Below, piece by piece: positions 16,747 to 25,221 of a DNA stretch of 64,000 bases. The notes beneath the pieces are model-generated. The model saw only the letters and a list, made by a program, of their open reading frames with translations. It was not told where the DNA came from and searched no databases. Position 1 is the stretch's first letter; the number at the start of each line of letters is the position of its first letter. The position numbers and the translations under genes are program-made. Source of the stretch: Limnohabitans sp. B9-3 (GTDB lineage Bacteria > Pseudomonadota > Gammaproteobacteria > Burkholderiales > Burkholderiaceae_C); contig NZ_NESI01000003.1 of the NCBI RefSeq assembly GCF_002778325.1, forward strand, positions 186,001 to 250,000, given 5' to 3'.

Positions 16747-17669
16747 TATTCGAGGTTCTGTACTTGTTCGCGGAGTTGTTCGATCAACACTTTCATGTCC
16801 ACCGAAATACGGGTCATTTCCATCGTGGCCGACTTGGAGCCCAAGGTGTTGGCCTCGCGGTGCAGCTCTTGAATCAAAAAGTCGAGGCGCTTGCCCACAC
16901 CCTCGGCCTTGCCGCCTTTGGCCAGCAAGTCGTCCATTTCGTCAAAGTGCGACACCAAGCGCGTCAGCTCTTCGGCCACGTCAATGCGAATGGCAAACGC
17001 GGTGGCTTCGGTCAAGGCACGGTCTTGCGCGGCTTCGGGCAGTGTGTTTCCTTCTGCTAACGCCATAGCGTCGCGCCAACGTTCTAAGAATTTCAAGCGC
17101 TGTTGTTCGACCAACTGCGGCACCAGCGGTGCGGCTTGTTGGGCCAGCACGCGCAACTGGCTCAAGCGGTCACGCAGCGTTTGTGCCAGACGCTTGCCTT
17201 CGCGTTCACGGCCTTCGCTGAGTTGCTTCAAGGTGGTTTTTGTCAGTTTGAGCAGGCTGGGGCCAATGTCAGCAGGGGCGGATGGTTGGGCCGTGGTCAG
17301 TCGCAGCACATCGGCCACTGAAAGTGAGTTGGCTTTGGGCAACCACGCTTGTACGGTGTCTTGCAAGGATGAGAGTCGTTGCAGCAGCGCCGGTGTGGGG
17401 GCTGCAAATTCGTTACTGGCCGTGCTTTCGAGGTTGGCGCGCACTTCGACTTTGCCGCGCTTGAGGTGCTGGGTGATCAACTCGCGCACCGCTGCTTCGT
17501 GTGGGCGCAGCTCCTCGGGCATCTTGAAGGTCAGGTCTAGAAACCGGCTGTTGACTGAGCGTATTTCAAGTCCCAAGCGCAGGGCCGGCCCCGTGGGGGC
17601 GGTGTCGACCGATTCGCGAGGCAGCTCGGTTTGCGCGCTGGCATAACCTGTCATGCTGTAAATGGGCAT
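16746..17669 (-). CDS. yicC: YicC-family endoribonuclease-like protein
   Basis: 307 residues beginning [13 protein letters not shown], the conserved YicC N-terminus, with '[21 protein letters not shown]' and the C-terminal DUF1732 block '[21 protein letters not shown]'. YicC proteins of E. coli and relatives have been linked to RNA turnover and the ribonuclease activity is reported for some members; here the function is by family only. It heads yicC-gmk-rpoZ and is divergent from rph. Confidence 0.93.
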   Translation of the reverse strand: MPIYSMTGYASAQTELPRESVDTAPTGPALRLGLEIRSVNSRFLDLTFKMPEELRPHEAAVRELITQHLKRGKVEVRANLESTASNEFAAPTPALLQRLSSLQDTVQAWLPKANSLSVADVLRLTTAQPSAPADIGPSLLKLTKTTLKQLSEGREREGKRLAQTLRDRLSQLRVLAQQAAPLVPQLVEQQRLKFLERWRDAMALAEGNTLPEAAQDRALTEATAFAIRIDVAEELTRLVSHFDEMDDLLAKGGKAEGVGKRLDFLIQELHREANTLGSKSATMEMTRISVDMKVLIEQLREQVQNLE

Positions 17670-17797
17670 GTGTGATGTTCTTTTGGCAAAGACAGCATTA
17701 TCTCAGGGTGAATGTGACATACCGACACCGTCCACCGATTGGTCGACAATTGCCGTTTTACCGAACCCTACAACGCTTGATTCAAAGCCATCAAAAA

Positions 17798-18532
17798 ATG
17801 TCCACCACCTTGCCCGCTTCTCGCCATACCCGTGCCGCCGACCAACTGCGCCCCGTGCGCATCACCCGCAACTTCACCATGCATGCCGAAGGCTCTGTAC
17901 TCATTGAGTTTGGCCACACCAAAGTGCTGTGCACCGCATCGGTGGAAGAAAAAGTGCCGGGTCACAAAAAAGGCTCGGGCGAAGGCTGGGTCACCGCCGA
18001 ATACGGCATGTTGCCCCGCGCTACCCACACCCGCAGCGACCGCGAAGCCGCGCGCGGCAAGCAGTCGGGCCGCACCCAAGAAATTCAGCGCCTCATTGGC
18101 CGCTCGATGCGCGCTGTGTTTGACCTGAAGAAGCTGGGCGAGCGCACCATCCATTTGGACTGCGACGTGTTGCAAGCCGACGGCGGTACACGCACCGCCA
18201 GCATCACCGGCGCGTTTGTGGCCGCACAAGACGCAGTGAGCAAGCTCATTGCTGCAGGCAAGCTCACCGAGAGTCCCATCACCCAAGGCATTGCCGCGAT
18301 TTCGGTGGGCATGTTGGGCGATTTGCCTTTGCTCGATTTGGAATACACCGAAGACTCCAGCTGCGACACCGACATGAACGTGGTCATGACCAGCGCTGGC
18401 CACTATGTGGAAGTGCAGGGCACCGCCGAAGGCCTGCCCTTCACCCGCGACCAAATGAACGCCTTGTTGGCCTTGGCCGAAAAAGGCGTGCGCGAACTGA
18501 TTGCCATGCAGCAAGAAGCCTTGCAGTCTTGA
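17798..18532 (+). CDS. rph: Ribonuclease PH
   Basis: 244 residues from the ATG at 17798; the frame is open further upstream but the family begins '[20 protein letters not shown]' shortly after this start. It has the conserved phosphate-binding and RNA-binding region '[19 protein letters not shown]' and '[11 protein letters not shown]', and '[19 protein letters not shown]'. It is a phosphorolytic 3'-5' exonuclease that trims tRNA 3' ends. It is divergent from yicC and followed by rdgB 22 nt later and then hemW. Confidence 0.95.
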   Translation: MSTTLPASRHTRAADQLRPVRITRNFTMHAEGSVLIEFGHTKVLCTASVEEKVPGHKKGSGEGWVTAEYGMLPRATHTRSDREAARGKQSGRTQEIQRLIGRSMRAVFDLKKLGERTIHLDCDVLQADGGTRTASITGAFVAAQDAVSKLIAAGKLTESPITQGIAAISVGMLGDLPLLDLEYTEDSSCDTDMNVVMTSAGHYVEVQGTAEGLPFTRDQMNALLALAEKGVRELIAMQQEALQS

Positions 18533-18554
18533 TTCACAGCATTGCTTTAAACCT

Positions 18555-19172
18555 ATGACACTGGCGTTGAAAAAAATCGTTCTGGCCTCCAACAACCAAG
18601 GCAAGCTTGGCGAGTTGCAAGCCATGTTTGCGCCCTTGGGCGTCGAGCTGGTGCGCCAAGGCGATTTGCAAATTGGTGAAGCCGACGAGCCGTTCCACAC
18701 CTTTGTAGAAAACGCCTTGGCCAAAGCCCGCCATGCCGCGCGAGAAAGCGGCCTGCTCGCCTTGGCTGACGATGCCGGCCTGTGCGTCGACGCCTTTGGT
18801 GGCCTGCCCGGTGTGCAAACCGCCTTCTACGCCACCCAGTTTGGCTACGAGAAAAGCGACGACAACAACGTGCGCGCCTTGCTGGAGCAAATGACGAACA
18901 TCGACAACCGCCGTGCCGCCTTGGTCAGCACCCTTGTTGCTGTGCGCCACCCTGACGACCCCGAGCCGCTCATTGCCGTTGGCCGCGCTGTGGGTGACAT
19001 CACCCGCAAGCCCATCGGCACGAATGGCTTTGGCTTTGACCCCATCATGTTCATCCCGCGTTTTGGCAAAACCTTTGCCGAGTTGCCCATTGAGGTGAAA
19101 AACGCCAACAGCCACCGTGGCCAAGCCGCGCAGCAAATGCTTGCGCTGATGCGTGAACGTTGGTTTGCTTAA
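18555..19172 (+). CDS. rdgB: XTP/dITP pyrophosphatase (RdgB/HAM1)
   Basis: 205 residues with 'VLASNNQGKLGELQ', 'FVENALAKARHAA', 'LADDAGLCVDAFGG' and 'GFGFDPIMF', the nucleotide-binding and catalytic motifs of the HAM1 family. The catalytic 'DDSGL' is DDAGL here, a tolerated variant. The closing 'NSHRGQAA' matches the usual SHR motif. It removes pyrophosphate from dITP, XTP and similar non-canonical nucleotides. The ATG at 18555 follows the rph stop by 22 nt. Confidence 0.94.
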   Translation: MTLALKKIVLASNNQGKLGELQAMFAPLGVELVRQGDLQIGEADEPFHTFVENALAKARHAARESGLLALADDAGLCVDAFGGLPGVQTAFYATQFGYEKSDDNNVRALLEQMTNIDNRRAALVSTLVAVRHPDDPEPLIAVGRAVGDITRKPIGTNGFGFDPIMFIPRFGKTFAELPIEVKNANSHRGQAAQQMLALMRERWFA

Positions 19173-19182
19173 AGTTTCTTTG

Positions 19183-20397
19183 ATGACCCAAGACATCCAA
19201 CACCTCATGCGCCCCGGCACGCTGTCGTTCAGCAGCTTGCCGCCGCTCTCGCTGTACGTGCATTTGCCGTGGTGCCTGAAGAAGTGCCCATATTGCGACT
19301 TCAACTCGCACGAGCTCAACAGCAGCGTAGGTGGCGAGCTGCCCGAGCAACGCTACCTTGATGCCCTGTGCGCCGACCTTGAACACAGCTTGCCCCTCAT
19401 TTGGGGCCGCAGTGTGCACAGCATCTTCATAGGGGGTGGCACACCCAGCTTGTTTTCGCCTGCCGCGATTGAGCGGCTCATCAGCGACATGCGTGCGCGT
19501 TTGCGCTTAGAGGCTGATTGCGAAATCACGCTAGAAGCCAACCCCGGCACGTTCGAGAAAGACAGCTTCCGCGCCTTTCGCGCCGCAGGCGTCACCCGCT
19601 TGTCGGTGGGCGTGCAAAGCTTCAACGACCAACATCTGCAAGCCCTAGGCCGCGTACACAACCGCGCCCAAGCCATTGCTGCGGTCGAAGAGGCGCGTGA
19701 AGCCTTTGACACCTTTAACCTCGACTTGATGTACGCCTTGCCCGGCCAAACGCTGGCGCAGTTGGACGAAGACTTGGACATGGCTTTGTCCTTGCAGCCC
19801 CCCCACTTGTCGGTGTACCACCTCACCATCGAGCCCAACACCGTGTTTGCCAAGTTCCCACCGCAAATACCGGAAGACGACGATGCCTACGCCATGCTCG
19901 ACCGCATCACCGAGCGCACCGCCCTAGCAGGCCTGCACCGCTACGAAGTGTCGGCCTATGCCAAAGACAACCACCGCTGCTGGCACAACACCAACTACTG
20001 GCAGTTTGGTGACTACCTAGGCATTGGCGCTGGCGCACACAGCAAACTCAGCTTTGCCCACCGCGTGCTGCGTCAAGTGCGCAACCGCGACCCGCGCCTG
20101 TTTATGGACCACGCACTAGATACCAGCCGTGCAGACCGCGCTGTGGCCCAAAGCACCGAGGTGGCGCGTGCCGAGCTGCCGTTTGAATTCATGCTCAACG
20201 CTTTGCGCCTGCGCCACGGCTTTTCGCTGGCCGACTTCACCGACCGCACGGGCTTGCCCGTAACCGCCATTCAGGCTGCCTTGGCTGAAGCCGAAGCCAA
20301 AGGCCTGATCACACGCGACTTTCAGCGCGTGGTGCCCACGGAGCGTGGCTTTGATTTTTTGAGCGATTTGCAATCTTTGTTTTTGCAGGACGCCTGA
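19183..20397 (+). CDS. hemW: Radical SAM heme chaperone HemW
   Basis: 404 residues from the ATG at 19183; an upstream GTG at 19153 would overlap rdgB. 'VHLPWCLKKCPYCDFNSH' contains Cys31, Cys35 and Cys38, the CxxxCxxC [4Fe-4S] radical SAM motif with the aromatic residue between the last two cysteines that marks HemW, as opposed to HemN. 'GGGTPSLF', 'EANPGTFE' and 'RLSVGVQSFND' follow. HemW proteins bind heme and SAM and lack coproporphyrinogen dehydrogenase activity. It ends the rph-rdgB-hemW series. Confidence 0.93.
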   Translation: MTQDIQHLMRPGTLSFSSLPPLSLYVHLPWCLKKCPYCDFNSHELNSSVGGELPEQRYLDALCADLEHSLPLIWGRSVHSIFIGGGTPSLFSPAAIERLISDMRARLRLEADCEITLEANPGTFEKDSFRAFRAAGVTRLSVGVQSFNDQHLQALGRVHNRAQAIAAVEEAREAFDTFNLDLMYALPGQTLAQLDEDLDMALSLQPPHLSVYHLTIEPNTVFAKFPPQIPEDDDAYAMLDRITERTALAGLHRYEVSAYAKDNHRCWHNTNYWQFGDYLGIGAGAHSKLSFAHRVLRQVRNRDPRLFMDHALDTSRADRAVAQSTEVARAELPFEFMLNALRLRHGFSLADFTDRTGLPVTAIQAALAEAEAKGLITRDFQRVVPTERGFDFLSDLQSLFLQDA

Positions 20398-20442
20398 AGC
20401 CGTAAATTGACGAAAAGGCACACTACAATATCGCCTGAATAT

Positions 20443-20532
20443 GGAAGCTTGGCCGAGCGGTTTAAGGCACCGGTCTTGAAAACCGGCGAGGGTGTGAGCC
20501 CTCCGTGAGTTCGAATCTCACAGCTTCCGCCA
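20443..20532 (+). tRNA. tRNA-Ser (anticodon UGA)
   Basis: A 90-nt class II tRNA. Acceptor stem GGAAGCT (20443-20449) pairs with AGCTTCC (20522-20528), then discriminator G and encoded CCA (20530-20532). The anticodon stem CCGGT/ACCGG encloses CTTGAAA with TGA. A long variable arm (GCGAGGGTGTGAGCCCTCCGT region) precedes the T-arm GAGTTCGAATCTC. A TACAAT -10 element lies at 20424-20429. Confidence 0.97.
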
Positions 20533-20540
20533 AATTCAAA

Positions 20541-20566
20541 AAATGCGCCTCCAGAGGCGCATTTTT
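20541..20566 (+). terminator. Intrinsic terminator of tRNA-Ser
   Basis: Stem AAATGCGCCT (20541-20550) with AGGCGCATTT (20555-20564), CCAG loop, T-run. It lies 8 nt after the tRNA. The ~117 nt that follow, to the next gene end at 20684, hold nothing I recognise. Confidence 0.9.
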
Positions 20567-20683
20567 GTTTCTGCTGGTATTTCTCGACGTTGTGCCCGCT
20601 AAGTGGCACCCGCCGCTCCCGCCTCAATAAACGCCGCAATCTGGTCTGTTGACGTTGCCTCAGGTTGAAGCCCGTTCAATGGC

Positions 20684-21829
20684 CTACCTGCGAATCAATT
20701 CAACCTTCGCTATAGAAAAATCTGCCACCCCACTGAGTTGCATGGCGCGACGTAGCTCATCGATCAAAATTTCAATGGCACGATGAGCGCCTTTCTCCCC
20801 ACCCACGCAGGCGCCCAGCAGGGCAGCGCGGCCAATGCCGACAGCATCGGCACCGAGGGCTTTGGCGGTGAGGGCATCGATGCCACGTCGCACACCAGAG
20901 TCCATGATCAAGGTGGCACGTCCTTGGATGGCCGCGTGAATGGCGGGCAAGGCGTCCGCCGAGGCAATGGCGCCGTCGAGTTGACGCCCGCCATGGTTCG
21001 ACACCCAAATGCCGTCAATGCCCATGTCGACCATGCGGGCCGCATCAGCGGGGTGTTGCACGCCTTTGACCAGCAGCTTGCCCTGCCATTGATCGCGCAG
21101 GCGGGCCAAGTCCGACCATTGGTAGCTCGCGTTGAGGCTTTGGCCGACGCGCGCAGCAATGGTTAAACCAGCGCCTTCTTCGCCCATAAGGTCACGCACG
21201 TTTTCAAACTCAGGCAGTCCGGCGCGCAGCATTTGTAACGCCCAGGCTGGGTGGGTGATGCCCTCCCAAAGGTGCTTGCCTTTGAAGCGCAGTGGAATAG
21301 AAATGCCGTTGCGCAGGTCGCGTTCACGTTTACCGCCCACGGGCAAGTCCACCGTGACGACCAAGGCTTCATAGCCTGCAGCTTGCGCACGGGCGACGAG
21401 TTTGTCATTGACGCTTGGGTCTTTGAGCACATAGAGCTGAAACCACAAGCGCCCTTGCACAGCATCCGCCATGCGCTCGATGCTGGTGGTCGACATGGTG
21501 GACAAGGTGTACGCAATGCCGTGGGCCGCGGCCGCGCGCGCAATCGCAATGTCTGCCTCGGGCCACCCAAGCACGCAAGAGCCCATGGGGCTCACCACAA
21601 ACGGGGCCGCCCACGTATGGCCAAACATAGGGGTGGCCAGTTGGGGGTTGGCCACATCGACCAGCACACGCTGCACGATGCGGTGGCGGTTGAGCGCGTG
21701 GCGGTTGTCTGCCAATGTACGTTCGTCTTCGGCACCGCCGTCGATGAATTCAAACACCGAGGCGGGCAGGCGTCGGCGCGCTAACTCACGCAGATCGGCG
21801 ATGGAGAGGGCACGTGTTAGTCGGGTCAT
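20684..21829 (-). CDS. FMN-dependent alpha-hydroxy-acid dehydrogenase (LldD/MdlB-like)
   Basis: 381 residues from the ATG at 21829; the frame extends further but the family starts at 'MTRLTRALSIADLRELARRR'. FMN-binding and active-site residues are visible: Gln131-Tyr133 (QLY), Lys255 (LLVKG), His279 and Arg282 in 'VSNHGGRQLDG', and the C-terminal 'DSGVRRGIDALTAKALGADAVGIGR'-type phosphate-binding region. The substrate Tyr near the N-terminus is Phe28 ('VFEFIDGGAEDE'). It should oxidise an L-2-hydroxyacid such as lactate or mandelate to the oxoacid. It overlaps the next gene upstream by 4 nt and sits with a TRAP binding protein. Confidence 0.9.
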   Translation of the reverse strand: MTRLTRALSIADLRELARRRLPASVFEFIDGGAEDERTLADNRHALNRHRIVQRVLVDVANPQLATPMFGHTWAAPFVVSPMGSCVLGWPEADIAIARAAAAHGIAYTLSTMSTTSIERMADAVQGRLWFQLYVLKDPSVNDKLVARAQAAGYEALVVTVDLPVGGKRERDLRNGISIPLRFKGKHLWEGITHPAWALQMLRAGLPEFENVRDLMGEEGAGLTIAARVGQSLNASYQWSDLARLRDQWQGKLLVKGVQHPADAARMVDMGIDGIWVSNHGGRQLDGAIASADALPAIHAAIQGRATLIMDSGVRRGIDALTAKALGADAVGIGRAALLGACVGGEKGAHRAIEILIDELRRAMQLSGVADFSIAKVELIRR

Positions 21830-22665
21830 GGTGGCGGCAAGGTGGTGCCGGTTTGTTTGAGCGCGACGGCGAGTTCGCTCAAGGCGCGGTAGGCTTGCGC
21901 CGCGACAGGGCTCCATTGCTCGACCACCGCTGCTTGCGCATTCACCACGTCTGTGTCGCCGCGCGCAGCGGGGCCGGTTAAGGCGTGTGCAGGTCCTAAG
22001 GCGAGCAGGTTGTCGGTGGTGCTGGTGAGCAGGGCTCGGTTCAAGGTTTGCACCATCTCGGGGGACACGCCCGCGCTGCGCCAAGCGTCTTGTGCGATGC
22101 CTTGCAGCACGCCGGTGAAGTTGCTCGAAAACACGGCCGCTGCGTGGTACAGCGCTTTGTGGTCACTGTTGATGTCAAAGCAAAGACCGCCAATGGCTGA
22201 CAAATGCGTGCGCAGCCAATCGACAGCCAAGGCCGAGCCTTCCAGCGCGCAGGGCGTGCCAGCAAATTGTCGAATGCCGGTTTCAGGCGCTGCAAAGTTC
22301 AACACAGGGTGCACGCTGGCAACATGCCAGCCTTTCGCATGCAAAGGGGCTAAGGCTTGGGCACTCAAAAATCCACTGCAATGAAAGGCGATGGCTTGCG
22401 GTGTATCGGGGGCCAAGGTGTCAGCCAATTGCTGGGCTACGTTGGTAATTTGTGAATCGGGCACAGAGAGCATCCACACCTCGGCTGTGCGCATGCTTGG
22501 CACATTTGGGGTGGGGTTGCCAGCGCCGAGAAAGCTGGCGGCTTTCTCGGCGTTGGTCAGGTTGCGGGAATGAAGGTCTTGAAGCGTGAGTTGCTTCTTT
22601 TCAAACAAAAGGTGCGCGATGGTTTGTCCCACGCGGCCACAGCCAATCACGTTCAAGCGCTTCAT
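21826..22665 (-). CDS. Rossmann-fold DUF2520 protein (NAD(P)-binding)
   Basis: 279 residues. 'MKRLNVIGCGRVGQTIAHLL' is a Rossmann dinucleotide site (GxGxxG), and the C-terminal DUF2520 domain has 'AGTPCALEG' and 'HKALYHAAAVFSSNFTGVLQ', resembling the 6-phosphogluconate-dehydrogenase-like helical domain of ketopantoate or pyrroline-carboxylate reductases. The substrate is unknown for the family. It starts 15 nt downstream of the TRAP gene and overlaps the hydroxyacid dehydrogenase by 4 nt, suggesting a role in the same organic-acid pathway. Confidence 0.87.
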   Translation of the reverse strand: MKRLNVIGCGRVGQTIAHLLFEKKQLTLQDLHSRNLTNAEKAASFLGAGNPTPNVPSMRTAEVWMLSVPDSQITNVAQQLADTLAPDTPQAIAFHCSGFLSAQALAPLHAKGWHVASVHPVLNFAAPETGIRQFAGTPCALEGSALAVDWLRTHLSAIGGLCFDINSDHKALYHAAAVFSSNFTGVLQGIAQDAWRSAGVSPEMVQTLNRALLTSTTDNLLALGPAHALTGPAARGDTDVVNAQAAVVEQWSPVAAQAYRALSELAVALKQTGTTLPPP

Positions 22666-22680
22666 GTCTGCCTTCAGTGC

Positions 22681-23769
22681 TTAGGCTTTGCGCGAAGCCA
22701 TGTAGTTGTCGAATGGCATTTCGCAGAATTGCGACCACATCACTTGCTCGTCGCGGAACTTAGACCAAGGGGTGTAAATCTTCTTGAACGCAGGGCTCTT
22801 GTCTGACAACTCGGCGTATAGCTCGTTGGCTGCTGTGCTGCATAGGTTCAACACGGGCGTTGGGAAACGACGCAATTGCGCCCCTCCTGCCACCAAGCGA
22901 CGCAAAGCTTGTGGGTTGGTCACGTCGTACTTGGCCGTAGACCACTGGTTGGCCTCTGCGGCGGCCACGCGCAACGCTGCGGCGTAATCGGGCGGCAAGG
23001 CTGCCATGGCTTTGGGGTTGATGAACAATGACAGCGTCGCTGCGCCTTCCCACCAGCCGGGGTAATAGTAGTACTTGGCCACTTTGTGCAGCCCCAAATG
23101 CTCGTCGTCCGCTGGGCCCACAAATTCGGCGGCGTCAATCACACCTTTTTCCAAGGCCGGATACAAGTCGCCTGCCGCCAATTGCTGGGGTATCACGCCG
23201 AGCTTGGACAAGACCATGCCAGCCAAGCCACCCACGCGGAACTTCAAGCCCTTAAGGTCTTCTACCGTTTTGATTTCTTTGCGATACCAGCCCGCCATTT
23301 GCGCGCCAGTGTTGCCGACAGGCAGGTGTTGCACGCCGTAGTTAGAGAAAAACTCGTTCATCAACTCTTGGCCACCGCCCAAATACATCCAAGCGTTCTG
23401 GCCCCGTGCGTTCAAGCCAAAGGGCAGCGCGGTGGCAAAACCAAACGCGGGGTCTTTGCCGATGTAGAAGTAGCTGGCGGTGTGGCCGGCTTCAACCGAA
23501 CCGCCTTGGACCGCATCAAACACTTGCAGCGCGGGCATCAACTCTCCCGCGGCGTGCATGCTGATTTTGAAGCGGTTGTCCGTCAACTCAGCCACACGTT
23601 TACACATGTTGTCGACAGCGCCGTAAATCGTGTCTAACGACTTAGGGTAGCTTGACGCTAAGCGCCAACGGATCTCAGGGCGGCTCGATTGTGCGATGGC
23701 CGGTGCGGCCAACGTTGAGGCAATGCCGCCGACAAGACCTGCTTGGGTGACAAAATTTCTGCGTTGCAT
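22681..23769 (-). CDS. TRAP transporter substrate-binding protein (DctP family)
   Basis: 362 residues with a Tat-like signal (RRNFVTQAGLVGGIASTLAAP, cut after 'AIA' near residue 26). 'WRLASSYPKSLDTIYGAV', 'FKISMHAAGELMPALQVFDAVQGGSVEAGHTA' segments and 'LKGLKFRVGG' with the ligand Arg are as in the TakP-like group that binds 2-oxoacids. 'GDLYPALEKGVIDAAEFVGP' is the usual second ligand region. No DctQM permease is encoded nearby, so it pairs with a distant one. It precedes two oxidoreductase genes in the same direction, consistent with import of a hydroxy- or oxoacid. Confidence 0.9.
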   Translation of the reverse strand: MQRRNFVTQAGLVGGIASTLAAPAIAQSSRPEIRWRLASSYPKSLDTIYGAVDNMCKRVAELTDNRFKISMHAAGELMPALQVFDAVQGGSVEAGHTASYFYIGKDPAFGFATALPFGLNARGQNAWMYLGGGQELMNEFFSNYGVQHLPVGNTGAQMAGWYRKEIKTVEDLKGLKFRVGGLAGMVLSKLGVIPQQLAAGDLYPALEKGVIDAAEFVGPADDEHLGLHKVAKYYYYPGWWEGAATLSLFINPKAMAALPPDYAAALRVAAAEANQWSTAKYDVTNPQALRRLVAGGAQLRRFPTPVLNLCSTAANELYAELSDKSPAFKKIYTPWSKFRDEQVMWSQFCEMPFDNYMASRKA

Positions 23770-23926
23770 GAGGTCGTCTCCTTAGGATGAGGGTTGCGAT
23801 GTTGAGATGCGCCACGAAATACTAGCGGTATTGGTTTTTCGTGGGAGTCACCTAAAGCGCAAATGAACTTTGGAGTCAGATCAAACCTAAGCATCTATCG
23901 GGCTGGTTAAAATGAAACCAATTCCC

Positions 23927-23954
23927 AAAGCCAACTCTTGCGGTTGGCTTTTTT
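23927..23954 (+). terminator. Terminator-like hairpin upstream of rdgC
   Basis: A 9-bp stem AAAGCCAAC (23927-23935) with GTTGGCTTT (23943-23951), a 7-nt loop and a run of six T's (23949-23954). It points rightward but lies in the divergent interval between the TRAP gene and rdgC, 33 nt before the rdgC start, so it either ends an unannotated short transcript or attenuates rdgC. Confidence 0.75.
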
Positions 23955-23955
23955 A

Positions 23956-23973
23956 TTTCGGCAGCTGCCGAAA
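23956..23973. promoter_or_regulatory. Perfect 18-bp palindrome before rdgC
   Basis: TTTCGGCAG|CTGCCGAAA is exactly self-complementary and lies 14 nt upstream of the rdgC GTG. It could be an operator or a hairpin occluding the ribosome binding region. Confidence 0.55.
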
Positions 23974-23987
23974 AGCAAAGGCGACCC

Positions 23988-24884
23988 GTGTTCAAAAATG
24001 TGATGGTGTATCGAATTGGTGAGGGCTGGAACCCCACCTTAGAGCAAATCGAGCTCGCCTTAGACGCCGAGCGTTTTGTGCCTTGTGGCGCGAGCCAAGA
24101 GAAGGCGATCGGCTGGATTGAGCCACGTGGGGAGGCACATGGGCCGCTGGTGGAGGCGGTGAGCGGTCAGCGCATTTTGAAGTTGAAAGTTGAAACCAAG
24201 AGCGTGCCAGGCTCGGTGGTGACGCGCAAGGCCAAAGAGCGCAGCGCCCAGATCGAGGCCACCACAGGCCGCAAGCCCGGTAAGAAAGAGATGAAGGAAA
24301 TCAAGGACGATGTGAAGATGTCTTTGATGCCGATGGCATTCACCAAAGAATCGTCCGTGTTGGTGTGGATTGACCCCACCACTAATTTGCTGGTGATGGA
24401 TGCAGGCAGTCAAGGCAAGGCCGACGAAGTGGTCACCATGTTGGTGAAGTCTTTGGCGGGCTTGAGCGTGACCCTGTTGAACACCGACATGTCGCCGCAG
24501 GCTGCGATGTCGCAATGGTTGATCACCCAAGAGCCGCCTGCTGGCTTCACGGTGGACCGCGAGTGCGAACTTAAGGCGGCCGACGAATCGAAGTCGGTGG
24601 TGCGGTACGTACGCCATCCACTCGACACCGAAGAGGTGAAGCAATATGTGGAAGGTGGCAAGTTGCCCACGCGCTTGGCGTTGACGTGGGACAGCCGCGT
24701 GTCCTTTGTGTTGACCGAAGCCTTACAACTCAAAAAGCTGGCCTTTTTGGATGTGGTGTTTGAAGCCACCTCCACCGAAAAAGACGAAGGCTTTGATGCC
24801 GATGTGGCCATTGCCACGGGCGAGTTGCGCAAGTTGCTACCCGAATTGTTGGACGCCTTAGGTGGTGAGGTGGCGTTGGGTTAA
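23988..24884 (+). CDS. rdgC: Recombination-associated protein RdgC
   Basis: 298 residues starting with GTG (23988) as MFKNVMVYRIGEGWNPTLEQ, the conserved RdgC N-terminus. Later segments 'GWIEPRGEAHGPLVEAVSGQ' and 'WITQEPPAGFTVDRECELKA' are typical. RdgC forms a DNA-encircling dimeric ring that restrains RecA in E. coli and affects pilin variation in Neisseria. A strong ATG is lacking and the sequence before the GTG is GCAAAGGCGACCC, with AAAGG as the probable ribosome binding site. A hairpin terminator and a palindrome sit directly upstream. Confidence 0.94.
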   Translation: MFKNVMVYRIGEGWNPTLEQIELALDAERFVPCGASQEKAIGWIEPRGEAHGPLVEAVSGQRILKLKVETKSVPGSVVTRKAKERSAQIEATTGRKPGKKEMKEIKDDVKMSLMPMAFTKESSVLVWIDPTTNLLVMDAGSQGKADEVVTMLVKSLAGLSVTLLNTDMSPQAAMSQWLITQEPPAGFTVDRECELKAADESKSVVRYVRHPLDTEEVKQYVEGGKLPTRLALTWDSRVSFVLTEALQLKKLAFLDVVFEATSTEKDEGFDADVAIATGELRKLLPELLDALGGEVALG

Positions 24885-24897
24885 GGGGCAGGACGGT

Positions 24898-25218
24898 ATG
24901 AGAATTAACTTAGTCACCCCTTTTGCCGAAAAAGACGCTGTCAAGGCGCTGGGCGCGCGTTGGGATGCTACGAAAAAAGTTTGGTACATCGTGAACGCGG
25001 AAGACCTATCGCCCTTCATGCGGTGGATTCCCGATTTGGCTGCCGCCCAAGACGTGCCTGGTGCAGCAACAGCGCAGCCCGCAGTGAAGCCACGCAGCGC
25101 GTCAACACAGAAGGCCAAGCCTGTGGCGACATCTTCACCTGCCGTTCAGATCCCACATTGCGGCTGTGATGTGCTGCCTTGGGAACACTGCGAGCATTCG
25201 CTGGCTAAGACGGCATAA
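24898..25218 (+). CDS. DUF5710-domain protein with C-terminal cysteine motif
   Basis: 106 residues from the ATG at 24898 behind GGACGG. Residues 1-43 ('LVTPFAEKDAVKALGARWDA', 'KVWYIV') match the DUF5710 domain, a short module often found in DNA-processing or mobilisation proteins. A Pro/Ala/Ser/Lys linker (about 50-85) leads to a C-terminal cluster 'IPHCGCDVLPWEHCEH', which could bind a metal. It follows rdgC by 13 nt, so the two may be co-transcribed. Function unknown. Confidence 0.8.
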   Translation: MRINLVTPFAEKDAVKALGARWDATKKVWYIVNAEDLSPFMRWIPDLAAAQDVPGAATAQPAVKPRSASTQKAKPVATSSPAVQIPHCGCDVLPWEHCEHSLAKTA

Positions 25219-25221
25219 GGC

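Noticed and set aside
17768..18724. A 318-codon minus-strand frame opposite rph and rdgB
   Set aside because: Low-information His/Ala/Gly/Val-rich sequence; shadow of two firm housekeeping genes.
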